Assembly: GCA_022827165.1 (NCBI GenBank)
Contig: JAJDTN010000180.1
Coordinates: forward strand, 1-12,729
Length of the DNA: 12,729 nt
Source: Candidatus Latescibacterota bacterium
GTDB taxonomy: Bacteria; Latescibacterota; UBA2968; UBA8231
Direction: 5' to 3'
Under the pieces are notes generated by a model. That model did no database searches, was not told the DNA's origin, and worked only from the letters and a program-made list of their open reading frames with translations. A program made the position numbers and the translations under genes. Shown here piece by piece: positions 1 through 6,760 of this stretch. Numbering within the stretch: position 1 is the first letter of the stretch; every line of letters begins with the position of its first letter.

Positions 1-1
1 C

Positions 2-49
2 CGCTACGACCTGCGCGCCCCCTTCCCGGACCAAGCCCCCCGGGGCTAG
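2..49 (+). CDS. Possible 3' end of a gene entering from the left edge
   Basis: Reading from base 2, fifteen sense codons (ending ...FPDQAPRG) run into a TAG at 47-49. GC3 is high, as in the genes of this window. If real, this is the tail of a gene converging on recQ, with the two stop codons overlapping by four bases (CTAG read on both strands). The stretch is too short to name, and the evidence is only codon-like composition plus the compact convergent arrangement. Confidence 0.35.
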   Translation, partial: RYDLRAPFPDQAPRG

Positions 50-1959
50 GCGCCAGGTTCCGGCGCCGGGGCGGCGGAGGTCCCGGCCTCGCGGACGATG
101 GTCAGGATCTCGGTGCCGTACTTCTCCGCCTTGGCCGGGCCGATGCCGTGGGCCGTCCGCAGGGCCTCGAGGCCGGCCGGCCTCAGGGCGGCGATGTCGC
201 GCAGCGACCGGTCGCTGGCCACCACGTAGGGGGGCACGCCGGCCTCCCGGGCCGTCTCCAGGCGCCAGGCCCGCAGGGCCTCGAAGAGGTCCCGCGCGTC
301 CTCCTCCAGGTCGGGAGGGGGCGCCGGCCGCCGGGCGCCGGAGCGCGGGGCGGCGCGGGGTCCGCGCTCCGCCGCCGCCGGAGGCAGCAGCAGCCGCGCC
401 GGCCGGCGCTCGTGGATCACGTCGTAGCCCTCGTCGGTGACCACCACCACGGGGCGGTCGCCGCCCTGGAAGTCGACCCAGCCGGCGGTCACGCAGCGGC
501 GCAGCAGGGTCAGGATCCACTCCTCGGCGCGCTCCGAGAGCAGCCCGAAGGTGGAGGTCTCGTGCAGGCCGGCCCGCTGCAGCCGGAGATCGTCGGCACC
601 GCGCAGCAGGCGGGCGGCGGCGCCGATGCCGAAGCGGCCGTGGACGCGGGCCACGCCGCACAGGGCCTGGCGCACGATGGTGCTCACCTCGGCCGCGTCC
701 GGGCCGCCGCCGTCATCCAGCTCCAGGCAGACGTCGCAGCGGCCGCAGCCGGCCAGGGTCTCCTCCTCGTCGCCGAAGTAGCGCAGGATGGCGTCGTGGC
801 GGCAGGCGCCGCCCTCGGACCAGCGCATCAGCTCGAGGAACAGGTTCCAGCGGTGGGCGACCGTCTCCGGATCGGGGGTGCGGCCCTCCACGTCGCTCTC
901 GATCAGCCTCCGGCGCAGGGCCAGGTCTCCCGAGGATACCAGCAGCAGGCAGAGGGCCGGGGCGCCGTCGCGTCCGGCCCGCCCGGCCTCCTGGTAGTAG
1001 GCCTCTACCGAGCCGGGCGGCGCCAGGTGGACGATGCAGCGAACGTCGGGACGGTCGATGCCCATGCCGAAGGCGTTGGTGGCGACGACGATCTCCTGCG
1101 CGCCTCCGATGAAGGCGCGCTGCACCGACTCGCGGGTGTCGCCGTCCATTCCGGCGTGGTAGGCGGCGGCGTTCCAGCCGCCCGTGGAGAGCCGGGCGGC
1201 CTCTTCCTCCGTCTGGCGGCGGGTGGCGGCGTAGAGGATGGCCGTGCCCTGTCCGGAGCCGGGAGCGGTGAGGCTCTCGGCCAGGGCGGCATCGACCCGG
1301 GCCTGGCGCTCGCCCTGGCCGCGGGTGGGGTGCACGCGGAAGGCGAGGTTGGGCCGGGCGAAGCCGCGCACGTGCTGCGGCGTGTCGGCGGGCAGCCCGA
1401 GGCGCTCGAGGATCTCGTCGCGTACCACCGGCGTGGCCGTGGCGGTGCAGGCCAGGACGCGCGCCCCGGACAGCAGGGCGAGAAGCTCGCCGATCTGCAT
1501 GTACTCGGGCCGGAAGTCGTGGCCCCACTCGCTGATGCAGTGGGCCTCGTCGACGGCTACGAGAGGGCACTCGAGACCGCCGACGAGTTGGCGGAACCCC
1601 TCGAAGGTGAGCCGCTCGGGGGCCACGTAGGCGAGCTTGTAGCGGCCCCGGGCCAGGGCCGCCATGCGCCGGCGGATCTCGCCGCCGTCGAGGGTGCCGG
1701 CCAGGTAGGTGGCGGGCACGCCGCGGGCTTCCAGGGCCGCCACCTGGTCGTGCATGAGGGCGATGAGGGGGGAGATGACCAGGGTCGTGCCCGGCAGGAG
1801 AGAGGCGGGCAACTGGTAGGTGAGGCTCTTGCCGCCGCCGGTGGGCGCCACGAGGAGGACGCGGCCCACGTCGAGCAGCGTCTCCACGGCCTCCCGCTGG
1901 CCGGGCCGGAAGCCGGTGAATCCGAAGCGCTGCAGTCCGGCGTCGAGATCGATGGCCAT
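46..1959 (-). CDS. recQ: ATP-dependent DNA helicase RecQ
   Basis: This 637-residue 3'-5' superfamily 2 DNA helicase would act in recombination and replication-fork repair in the cytoplasm. Visible motifs in order: FRPGQ motif 0 (17-21), Walker A APTGGGKS (38-45), DEAH box (137-140) followed by the RecQ aromatic loop SEWGHDFRP (143-151), TATAT (172-176), and motif VI QEAGRAGRDG (323-332). Four zinc-ligand cysteines follow (386, 405, 408, 411), then an RQC winged-helix region (about 420-525), a Pro/Ala/Arg linker and an HRDC domain (about 552-626, with HGIGPAKAEKYG). Length and domain order match full-length RecQ. The start is the ATG at 1957-1959, directly before the conserved N-terminus. The frame stays open to 2778, but that extension is low-complexity and runs over the HAD gene, so it is rejected. 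No strong Shine-Dalgarno precedes this ATG. The gene lies downstream of purA and the HAD gene on the same strand, across a 334-bp gap. Confidence 0.96.
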   Translation of the reverse strand: MAIDLDAGLQRFGFTGFRPGQREAVETLLDVGRVLLVAPTGGGKSLTYQLPASLLPGTTLVISPLIALMHDQVAALEARGVPATYLAGTLDGGEIRRRMAALARGRYKLAYVAPERLTFEGFRQLVGGLECPLVAVDEAHCISEWGHDFRPEYMQIGELLALLSGARVLACTATATPVVRDEILERLGLPADTPQHVRGFARPNLAFRVHPTRGQGERQARVDAALAESLTAPGSGQGTAILYAATRRQTEEEAARLSTGGWNAAAYHAGMDGDTRESVQRAFIGGAQEIVVATNAFGMGIDRPDVRCIVHLAPPGSVEAYYQEAGRAGRDGAPALCLLLVSSGDLALRRRLIESDVEGRTPDPETVAHRWNLFLELMRWSEGGACRHDAILRYFGDEEETLAGCGRCDVCLELDDGGGPDAAEVSTIVRQALCGVARVHGRFGIGAAARLLRGADDLRLQRAGLHETSTFGLLSERAEEWILTLLRRCVTAGWVDFQGGDRPVVVVTDEGYDVIHERRPARLLLPPAAAERGPRAAPRSGARRPAPPPDLEEDARDLFEALRAWRLETAREAGVPPYVVASDRSLRDIAALRPAGLEALRTAHGIGPAKAEKYGTEILTIVREAGTSAAPAPEPGA

Positions 1960-2040
1960 CACCGATTCGAAGGTCGGCCGGGGCGGCGGGCGGCGCAAGC
2001 GGGAGGAGCGGGCATCCGAACTCCGCGGCCCGGCGCTGGC

Positions 2041-2284
2041 AGTCCAGGAGTCGGTGCGAGCGCAGGCGGCTGCCGGAAACCGCGGACACGCGGCCCCCGG
2101 GGCCTCGCGTGACCCCCCTCGGGCGCGCCGAAGCCGGGAGTCCGGGCCCTCGGTGTGAGAGCCGTCAGGTGCCGGAGACCGCGGGACACGCTGCGCCCGG
2201 CGTCGAGGGCGAGTCCGGGGCGACAGCCGTGGAGGCCGGCAGGTGCCGGAGACCGGGAAACCCTGCGCCTGGCGTCGAACGGCG
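2041..2284. repeat. Three degenerate copies of a ~73-bp repeat
   Basis: Units start at 2041 (A), 2139 (B) and 2212 (C), each opening with AGTCC. B and C are directly adjacent and both 73 bp; A is separated from B by about 26 bp. The best-kept core is TGCCGGAGACCG, followed by CTGCGCCCGGCGTCGA in B and CTGCGCCTGGCGTCGA in C. A has TGCCGGAAACCGC and then a more diverged tail. By eye, B and C are about 80% identical over their second half. A period not divisible by three argues for a non-coding repeat. No similar copy was noticed elsewhere in the window. Possible roles: a regulatory or RNA-level element in the HAD-recQ gap, or remnants of a dispersed intergenic repeat. Confidence 0.7.
2087..2111. 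terminator. Strong GC hairpin, possible terminator
   Basis: CACGCG (2087-2092) pairs perfectly with CGCGTG (2106-2111), and inside it GCCC pairs with GGGC with a two-base bulge. It lies 183 bp downstream of the HAD stop and upstream of recQ, so it could slow or end purA-HAD transcription. There is no run of T on either side, so it is not a classical intrinsic terminator and may only be an RNA structure within repeat unit A. Confidence 0.3.
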
Positions 2285-2293
2285 ACGGGGGGT

Positions 2294-3019
2294 CTACCGC
2301 GTGAGCTCGGCGATGGCGCGCACCGTCCGGTGGGGCGCCGCGGGGGCATCGGCGGGCAGTCCGTGGCCGCGGACGTCGACCCAGACCGTGTGCAGGCCCA
2401 GCCGGCGGCAGGGCTCGATCTCCCAGCGGAGGTTGTCGCCCACCATCCAGGCCTGTTGCGGACCGGCGCCCAGGGCCGCGAGGGCGTGCCGGAAGACGCG
2501 CTCGTCCGGCTTGCCGGCGCCGAACTCCTCCTCGATGACGATGCAGCGGAAGAACCCGGCCAGGTCGAAGCGGTCGATCTTGGCGCGCTGGCCGGCGGCG
2601 TCGCCGTTGGTGACCAGGGCCATGGGCACCCCGGCCGACGCGAAGTGGCGCAGGGTCTCCACGGCGCCGGCGAAGGGCCGCATCGCCGCAGTGCGCGCCT
2701 CGGCGAAGGCGGCGGCGATCCGTCCCGAAAGGGAGTCAACCGTTCCGTCGTCGCCGATACCCAGGGCCCGGAGGGCATCGGCGACGTTGGCGCGCCTGGT
2801 GTTCGCCAGGTCCAGCCGCCCCTGGCGGTGGCGCTCGGGGTCCGACCACCAGGCCCGAGAGACCGCGGCGATCGAGCGGCGCACCTGCTCCGGCGGCACG
2901 CCCCCGAAATCTCCGGCGAACCTCTCGGTCACATCCTCCCAGGCGGGTGCGGCCACGGCCTCGAACTCCAGGATCGTGTCGTCGAGGTCGAAGAGAATGG
3001 CGGCCGGTGGTTCAGGCAT
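2294..3019 (-). CDS. HAD-family hydrolase (YjjG-like phosphatase)
   Basis: This is a 241-residue haloacid dehalogenase-superfamily hydrolase, most likely a cytoplasmic phosphatase of small phosphorylated metabolites. Motif I is FDLDDT (residues 10-15; nucleophile Asp11, general acid Asp13), motif II is the Thr/Asn in VTNGD (136-140), motif III is Lys170 in GAGKPD, and motif IV is VGDNLRWEIEP (193-202), where Glu200 stands where many members have Asp. A helical cap region lies between motifs I and II (about 20-115). The ATG at 3017-3019 overlaps the natural stop of purA in ATGCCTGA, an 8-bp overlap that suggests translational coupling. YjjG-like HADs are nucleotide phosphatases in characterised cases; coupling to purA fits a nucleotide substrate, but this is inference. 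Confidence 0.88.
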   Translation of the reverse strand: MPEPPAAILFDLDDTILEFEAVAAPAWEDVTERFAGDFGGVPPEQVRRSIAAVSRAWWSDPERHRQGRLDLANTRRANVADALRALGIGDDGTVDSLSGRIAAAFAEARTAAMRPFAGAVETLRHFASAGVPMALVTNGDAAGQRAKIDRFDLAGFFRCIVIEEEFGAGKPDERVFRHALAALGAGPQQAWMVGDNLRWEIEPCRRLGLHTVWVDVRGHGLPADAPAAPHRTVRAIAELTR

Positions 3020-4309
3020 CCGGTGCTCCGGGTTGGCGGCGGATCAGGGCGCGGCGATGGGGGCCCACCGAGAGCAGGGAGATCGGCGTCTCGATCAGGG
3101 CCTCCAGGCGATCGACGTAACGGCGGGCGGCGTCGGGAGCTCCTCCCAGCGGCGGGTCCCCGAGATGTCGGCGCGCCAGCCCGGCATGCTTCGGTACACG
3201 GGCTCGGCGCGCTCCAGGTCGCGGGTGCAAGGAAAGTCGGTGGTCTCCACGCCGTCGATCCGGTACGCCGTGCACAGGGGAATCTCGTCGAGATACCCGA
3301 GGACGTCGAGGTTGCTCAAGGCCGCGCAGGTGGCGCCCTGGAGCCGGCATCCGTAGCGGGTGGCCACGGCGTCGAAGGGGCCGACCCGCCGGGGCCGGCC
3401 GGTGGTGGCGCCGTACTCCCCGCGGTCCCCGCCGCGCTGCCGCAGCTCCCGGGCGGCCTCCCCCTTCCACTCGGTGACGAAGGGTCCGGCGCCCACACAG
3501 CTCGAGTAGGCCTTGGCCACGGCGACGATCTCGTCGATCGACCGGGGAGCGACTCCGAGTCCGACGCAGGCGAAGCCGGCCAGGGTGGAGGACGAGGTCG
3601 AGTAGGGATAGATGCCGTGGTCGGGATCGCGCAGCGCCCCGAGCTGGCCTTCCGCCAGGATGCGCTCGCCCGCGGCTAGCCGCTGCCTCAGGATTGCGCC
3701 GGTGTCGCGCACCATGGGCCGCAGCCGCTCGATCATGGGGGAGAGGTGGTCGCAGAGGCCGTCGACGGTCATCTCCGCGCGGCCGTAGAGGTGGCGGAAG
3801 AGGACGTTGCGCGCGGCCAGGGAGCGCCCGAGGCGATCCCGCAGCCAGTCCCGATCGAAGAGATCTCCCACCCGCAGACCCACCTTGAGGCACTTGTCGG
3901 CGTAGAACGGCGCCATGCCGGCGCGGGTGGAGCCGAAGGCCCTGTCCCCGAGGCGCTCCTCCTCGCAGCGGTCGGCGATCACGTGGGTGGGCAGGACCAC
4001 CTGGGCCCGGTCCGAGATGACGAGGTCGGGCGCCGGCACGCCGCCGCCGGTCAGCCCGTCCAGCTCCTCCAGCAGGGCGGCGGGATCGACGGCGACGCCG
4101 GGGCCGAGGAGGTTGGTCACGCCCGGGCGGAAGACCCCCGAGGGCAGCAGGTGCAGGGCGAAGCGCCCGAAGTCGTTGACGATGGTGTGACCGGCGTTGC
4201 GGCCGCCCTGGAAGCGGGCCACGACGCCGGCGTCCGCGGCCAGGGCGTCGGTGATCTTGCCCTTGCCCTCGTCGCCCCAGGCGGCGCCGACGACAGCGGT
4301 GACGGGCAC
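3012..4309 (-). CDS. purA: Adenylosuccinate synthase (purA), frameshifted near the C-terminus
   Basis: This enzyme makes adenylosuccinate from IMP, aspartate and GTP, the first committed step to AMP. The start is the GTG at 4307-4309, with GGAGG seven bases upstream. WGDEGKGK (11-18, catalytic Asp13) and GGRNAGHT (35-42, His41) are intact, as are DPDHGIYPYSTSS (228-240), GAGPFVTE (273-280) and GATTGRPRRVG (300-310). The frame read directly stops at 3095 after 404 residues, but the last 12 are foreign. After LP392 the family C-terminus continues in the adjacent frame (DAARRYVDRLEAL...LLSVGPHRR...) and stops at 3012. Restoring one base near 3131-3140 gives 432 residues, the normal PurA length. 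Two loops are unusual: GSTRAGMAPFYADK (126-139) in place of the common GTTxRGIGPxYxDK, and EGQLG (220-224) for EGAQG, so this is a divergent PurA subgroup. It overlaps the HAD gene and diverges from lysR. Confidence 0.93.
3131..3140 (-). other. purA: Site of the one-base frameshift in purA
   Basis: On the coding strand the stretch reads GAG CTC CCG ACG CCG, giving E-L-P-T-P and then 10 further non-family residues before a stop at 3095. Inserting one G to make GAG CTC CCG GAC GCC GCC restores E-L-P-D-A-A followed by a typical PurA ending. The lesion is therefore a missing base in or next to the short C/G run. Either a sequencing or assembly error or a real mutation is possible; the undecayed downstream frame and the preserved overlap with the HAD start favour error or a very recent event. 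Confidence 0.85.
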
Positions 4310-4356
4310 GGTGAATCCTCCGGTGAAGGGTGAGCCCGGTCGGTGGGGAATGTGCC

Positions 4357-4366
4357 GATTCGAATC
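4357..4366. promoter_or_regulatory. 10-bp perfect palindrome GATTCGAATC
   Basis: GATTCGAATC reads the same on both strands and sits 48 bp upstream of the purA start, about 22 bp from the LysR-type dyad. It may be a second operator. The core TTCGAA also occurs just upstream of recQ (1966-1971) and between phyH3 and the lactonase gene (9518-9523). Confidence 0.3.
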
Positions 4367-4387
4367 TCATAACTCAAGATGATTCTA

Positions 4388-4404
4388 CTTATACTTTGGA
4401 TAAG
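4388..4404. promoter_or_regulatory. LysR-type operator candidate (T-N11-A dyad)
   Basis: CTTAT (4388-4392), seven bases, then ATAAG (4400-4404) form a perfect 17-bp dyad. T4390 and A4402 give the T-N11-A spacing typical of LysR regulator boxes. It lies 34 bp upstream of the LysR start and about 78 bp upstream of the purA start, the usual position for an autoregulatory site that also controls a divergent target. Confidence 0.55.
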
Positions 4405-4426
4405 CGAACGCGATATGATGTCACCC

Positions 4427-4431
4427 GGAGG
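4427..4431 (+). promoter_or_regulatory. Ribosome binding site that fixes the TTG start of lysR
   Basis: GGAGG is followed by six bases and then TTG at 4438-4440. It precedes the conserved LysR N-terminus (ELQQLRGF) exactly, whereas the upstream in-frame ATG at 4330 has no such site and would add 36 residues not seen in the family. Confidence 0.75.
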
Positions 4432-4437
4432 AAGAGC

Positions 4438-5331
4438 TTGGAACTACAACAACTGCGCGGATTCTGCGAGGTCGCCCGCCAAGGCAGCTTCACGCGCGCA
4501 GCGGACAGGTTGTTCCTGACCCAGCCGGCCGTCAGTCAGCAGATCAGGGCGTTGGAGGAGGAGCTCGGGCAGAGCCTGCTGGAGCGGGGCCGCAAGGGGG
4601 TGCGCCTCACCCACGCCGGCGAGGTCCTGTTCCGGCGGGCGCGGTCGATCCTGGGGGAGCTGGCCGCGGCGCGGGCCGAGCTGGAGGCGATGGGGACGCG
4701 CGTGCGCGGCCGGGTGCTGCTGGCCACGAGCGACACGAACTGCACCTACGTGCTGCCGCCGGTGCTGCGCCGGTTCCGCGAGCGCTTCCCCGAGGTCGAG
4801 GTCGACATCCGCAACAAGATGTCCTCCGAGATCGGCGAGCTGGTGCTGGCCGACGAGATCGACTTCGGGCTGGCCACCCTGCCGATCCGCGATCGCGGGC
4901 TGTCGACGGAGCCGGTCTTCGAGCGCAGCGACGTATGGATCTGCCCGGCGGGGCATCCCCTCTCGGGGCGCAAGGCGGTCCTGCCGGCCACGGCGGGGCG
5001 CTATCCGCTGCTGGCCCTCGAGCGCGGCAGCCAGAGCCGCGCCCTCCTCGACGCGGTGCTGCGCGGCGCCGGAGCGGCCCCGGCCATCGCCATGGAGCTG
5101 GGCAGCATCGAGATCATCAAGCGCTTCGTGGAGATCGGCTTCGGCGTCGCCCTCGTGCCGCGGGTCTCGGTGGCCGCCGAGGTGGCCGAGGGGCGCCTGG
5201 CCGCGGTCGCCGCCCGGGGCGTGGAGCGGCGCTCCGTCGGTCTCGTGCGGCACCGGGGCCGGCCGGCGTCACCGGCGGCGGCAGCGTTGATGGAGCTGAT
5301 GCGCGGGGAGCTGGCGGGGTTGCGCTACTGA
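4438..5331 (+). CDS. LysR-family transcriptional regulator
   Basis: This is a 297-residue LysR-type regulator of normal length. The winged helix-turn-helix fills residues 1-60 (FTRAADRLFLTQPAVSQQIRA, then LEEELG), with the characteristic A-A-x-x-L-x-x-[TS]-Q-[PS]-[AS]-[VL]-S signature. A linker helix follows (about 62-88), then a two-lobed periplasmic-binding-protein-like effector domain (about 90-290) including LPPVLRRFRERFPEVEV and EIGFGVALVP. The TTG start is chosen because of the GGAGG six bases upstream and the family N-terminus. It diverges from purA across a spacer with a T-N11-A dyad, so autoregulation and control of purA-HAD are plausible. The effector is not evident; the sequence is CysL/CbbR-like in general form only. 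Its stop overlaps the convergent small gene by seven bases. Confidence 0.93.
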   Translation: MELQQLRGFCEVARQGSFTRAADRLFLTQPAVSQQIRALEEELGQSLLERGRKGVRLTHAGEVLFRRARSILGELAAARAELEAMGTRVRGRVLLATSDTNCTYVLPPVLRRFRERFPEVEVDIRNKMSSEIGELVLADEIDFGLATLPIRDRGLSTEPVFERSDVWICPAGHPLSGRKAVLPATAGRYPLLALERGSQSRALLDAVLRGAGAAPAIAMELGSIEIIKRFVEIGFGVALVPRVSVAAEVAEGRLAAVAARGVERRSVGLVRHRGRPASPAAAALMELMRGELAGLRY

Positions 5332-5462
5332 GCCGGGCCCTCGAGCTCGGTGCGGCCGGTGCGCCGGGGCGGGTCGTAGAGGGCGCCCTCGGCCTCGGTG
5401 GGATCGGCCATGGGGCACTCGTCGTGGGCGAGCCTCACGGCAGGCTTCTCGCGGTCGTTCAT
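5325..5462 (-). CDS. Small 45-residue protein coupled to the sulfatase gene
   Basis: This short hydrophilic, acidic protein (begins MNDREKPAVRLAHDE, ends RTELEGPAQ) has one Cys and no membrane segment or signal peptide; the family is not recognised. Evidence that it is real: its ATG overlaps the sulfatase stop as ATGA (5459-5462), the classic re-initiation arrangement; about 41 of 44 sense codons after the start end in G or C, like the neighbouring genes; and it fills the space between the sulfatase and lysR, overlapping the lysR stop by 7 bp. It may assist or regulate the sulfatase, or be a short metabolic accessory; nothing in the sequence decides this. Confidence 0.6.
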   Translation of the reverse strand: MNDREKPAVRLAHDECPMADPTEAEGALYDPPRRTGRTELEGPAQ

Positions 5463-6760
5463 GCGGTCCCAGCCTGTGGGGGCAAGGGGAAGTCGTGGTC
5501 CCCGGTCTCCTCGATCCACTGCCGCAGATAGCGGCGGTGCGCGGCGAGGGCGGGGGTATGGGAGGGATCGGCGGCCAAATTCCGGGTCTCCCCGGGATCG
5601 GCCTCCAGATCGAAGAGCACCTCTCGGGGCCGGCCGTCGGAGAAAGCCGCGTACTTGTGGCCCTCCGACACGACGATGCGCGCGGCGAAGGCCAGGTTCT
5701 GGTCGTCCGGGTGCAGCTCGGTGACGACATAGCCGCGCCCGGGGCCGTCCTCCTCGACGGCGCCGCGCAGACTGCGGCCGACCACGCCCGCCGGGACCGG
5801 CAGCCCGGCGTAGTCGCACAAGGTGGGCAGCAGGTCCAGGCCGGAGGCGAGCTGGTTCCGCACCCGCCCCCGGGGGATCGCCCCCGGCCAGGACAGGGTG
5901 AGGGGCACGGAGACGACGCTCTCCCACAGCATCAGCTTCACCACCCAGCGGTGCCGGGCCATGCCCTCACCGTGGTCGCTGGTGCAGGCCACCAGGGTCT
6001 CCTCTTCGAGTCCGGCGCCGCGGAGGGCGTCCAGGATGCGGCCCGCCTCGGCGTCGGCGCGCTCGGTCAGGGCGTGGTACTCGCGCAGGTAGCGGCGCCA
6101 GTCGTCGCGGTCCCAGCCCCGGGTAAAGGTGTTCTCCGGACCGTAGTGCGTGCGCCGCCGGCATCGGCGGATGAAGTCGGGCTCGTCCTCGGCCGGCTCG
6201 AAGCCGTCGGGCAGCGGCGGCAGGGGGCCGTCGCCGGCGGTATCGGCCGCCTTCCCCATCACCCAGTAGCAGATGTCGTGGGGGTTGATCAGGGTGACAC
6301 CGAGGAAGAAGGGCCGTTCGCGCCCCGGCCTGCGCAGGTAGCGGATCGCCGCGTCGGCGATGGCGGCGTCGCTCTCGCAGCCCAGGCGGGTGCCGACGCC
6401 GTCGGGCAGGAGCAGCTCGAAGCGAGGCCCTGCGGCGGTCGACGAAGGCGGGTTCGCGGGCCGGATGCCGACCCAGCCCACGTCGTACCCGTGGCGCAGG
6501 AAGTGGCCGCACATCTCGGGCATGGCTCCGGTCCAGGGCATGCCGTTGGCCATCAGGCCGGTCTGGTGGGGGGGCCGGCCGGTGGCCAGGCTGGCGCGCG
6601 AGGGGCTGCAGACCGGCGCCGCGCAGTAGGCACGGGTGAAGCGCACGCCCGCCGCCGAGAGGGCGTCGAGGTGGGGGGTGCGCACCGACTCGTTGCCGGC
6701 GGCGGACTGGGCGAAGCGGGACTGCTGATCGGTGATGACCAGGAGGACGTTCGGCGGCAT
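5459..6760 (-). CDS. Sulfatase (alkaline phosphatase superfamily, formylglycine type)
   Basis: This 433-residue sulfatase would hydrolyse a sulfate ester. The N-terminus NVLLVITDQQ (4-13) carries the metal ligand Asp11 in the TDQQ variant of the usual DDQR. Cys51 in CSPSRASLATGR (51-62) is the Cys-type formylglycine site, with Arg55. NPHD (159-162), TSDHGE (260-265) with Asp262/His263, and Lys275 complete the metal and sulfate pocket. VLFDLEADPGETRNLA (381-396) is the typical C-terminal motif. There is no signal peptide, so it should act in the cytoplasm on an imported or internal substrate. It needs a formylglycine-generating enzyme, and none is in the window. The start at 6758-6760 is the first Met before the conserved strand; the Shine-Dalgarno is weak. 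It diverges from phyH1 over 81 bp and overlaps a small downstream gene by ATGA. Substrate unknown; choline-sulfatase-like and arylsulfatase-like readings are both possible. Confidence 0.92.
   Translation of the reverse strand: MPPNVLLVITDQQSRFAQSAAGNESVRTPHLDALSAAGVRFTRAYCAAPVCSPSRASLATGRPPHQTGLMANGMPWTGAMPEMCGHFLRHGYDVGWVGIRPANPPSSTAAGPRFELLLPDGVGTRLGCESDAAIADAAIRYLRRPGRERPFFLGVTLINPHDICYWVMGKAADTAGDGPLPPLPDGFEPAEDEPDFIRRCRRRTHYGPENTFTRGWDRDDWRRYLREYHALTERADAEAGRILDALRGAGLEEETLVACTSDHGEGMARHRWVVKLMLWESVVSVPLTLSWPGAIPRGRVRNQLASGLDLLPTLCDYAGLPVPAGVVGRSLRGAVEEDGPGRGYVVTELHPDDQNLAFAARIVVSEGHKYAAFSDGRPREVLFDLEADPGETRNLAADPSHTPALAAHRRYLRQWIEETGDHDFPLPPQAGTA

Larger units (their letters stand above)
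1960..2293. other. Non-coding gap between the HAD gene and recQ
   Basis: These 334 bases hold no credible gene. The reading frames crossing them encode Arg/Pro/Ala/Gly-rich low-complexity peptides, and the repeats inside them have a period (73 bp) that is not a multiple of three. The gap contains three related repeat units and one strong GC hairpin, described separately. The recQ promoter is expected here, but no convincing -35/-10 pair is visible in such GC-rich sequence. Confidence 0.7.
4310..4437. promoter_or_regulatory. Divergent purA-lysR control region
   Basis: This 128-bp spacer includes the most AT-rich patch in the left half of the window (about 4358-4420), as expected for promoters. 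It carries a LysR-type dyad and a perfect 10-bp palindrome, listed separately. I could not assign a convincing sigma-70 pair: TATACT (4390-4395) and TATGAT (4414-4419) resemble -10 elements for lysR, but neither has a good -35 at the right spacing. Confidence 0.5.

Noticed and set aside
148..2112. 654-codon open frame on the plus strand opposite recQ
   Set aside because: It is the mirror frame of a GC-rich real gene; the Gly/Ala/Gln-rich product has no domain motif, while the minus strand holds a complete RecQ.
1960..2778. N-terminal extension of recQ to a 910-residue protein
   Set aside because: The added residues are low-complexity Arg/Pro/Ser/Ala, lie antiparallel in frame terms over the HAD gene and repeats, and RecQ family similarity begins exactly at the ATG at 1959.
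3095..4309. PurZ (2-aminoadenine pathway, phage type) instead of PurA
   Set aside because: The catalytic Asp of WGDEGKGK is kept, whereas PurZ proteins replace it, and no other Z-genome genes or phage genes are nearby.
3012..4370. 452-codon minus-strand frame as a separate gene
   Set aside because: Only its last ~40 codons resemble a protein, namely the displaced PurA C-terminus; the rest is an out-of-frame Arg/Pro-rich shadow of purA.
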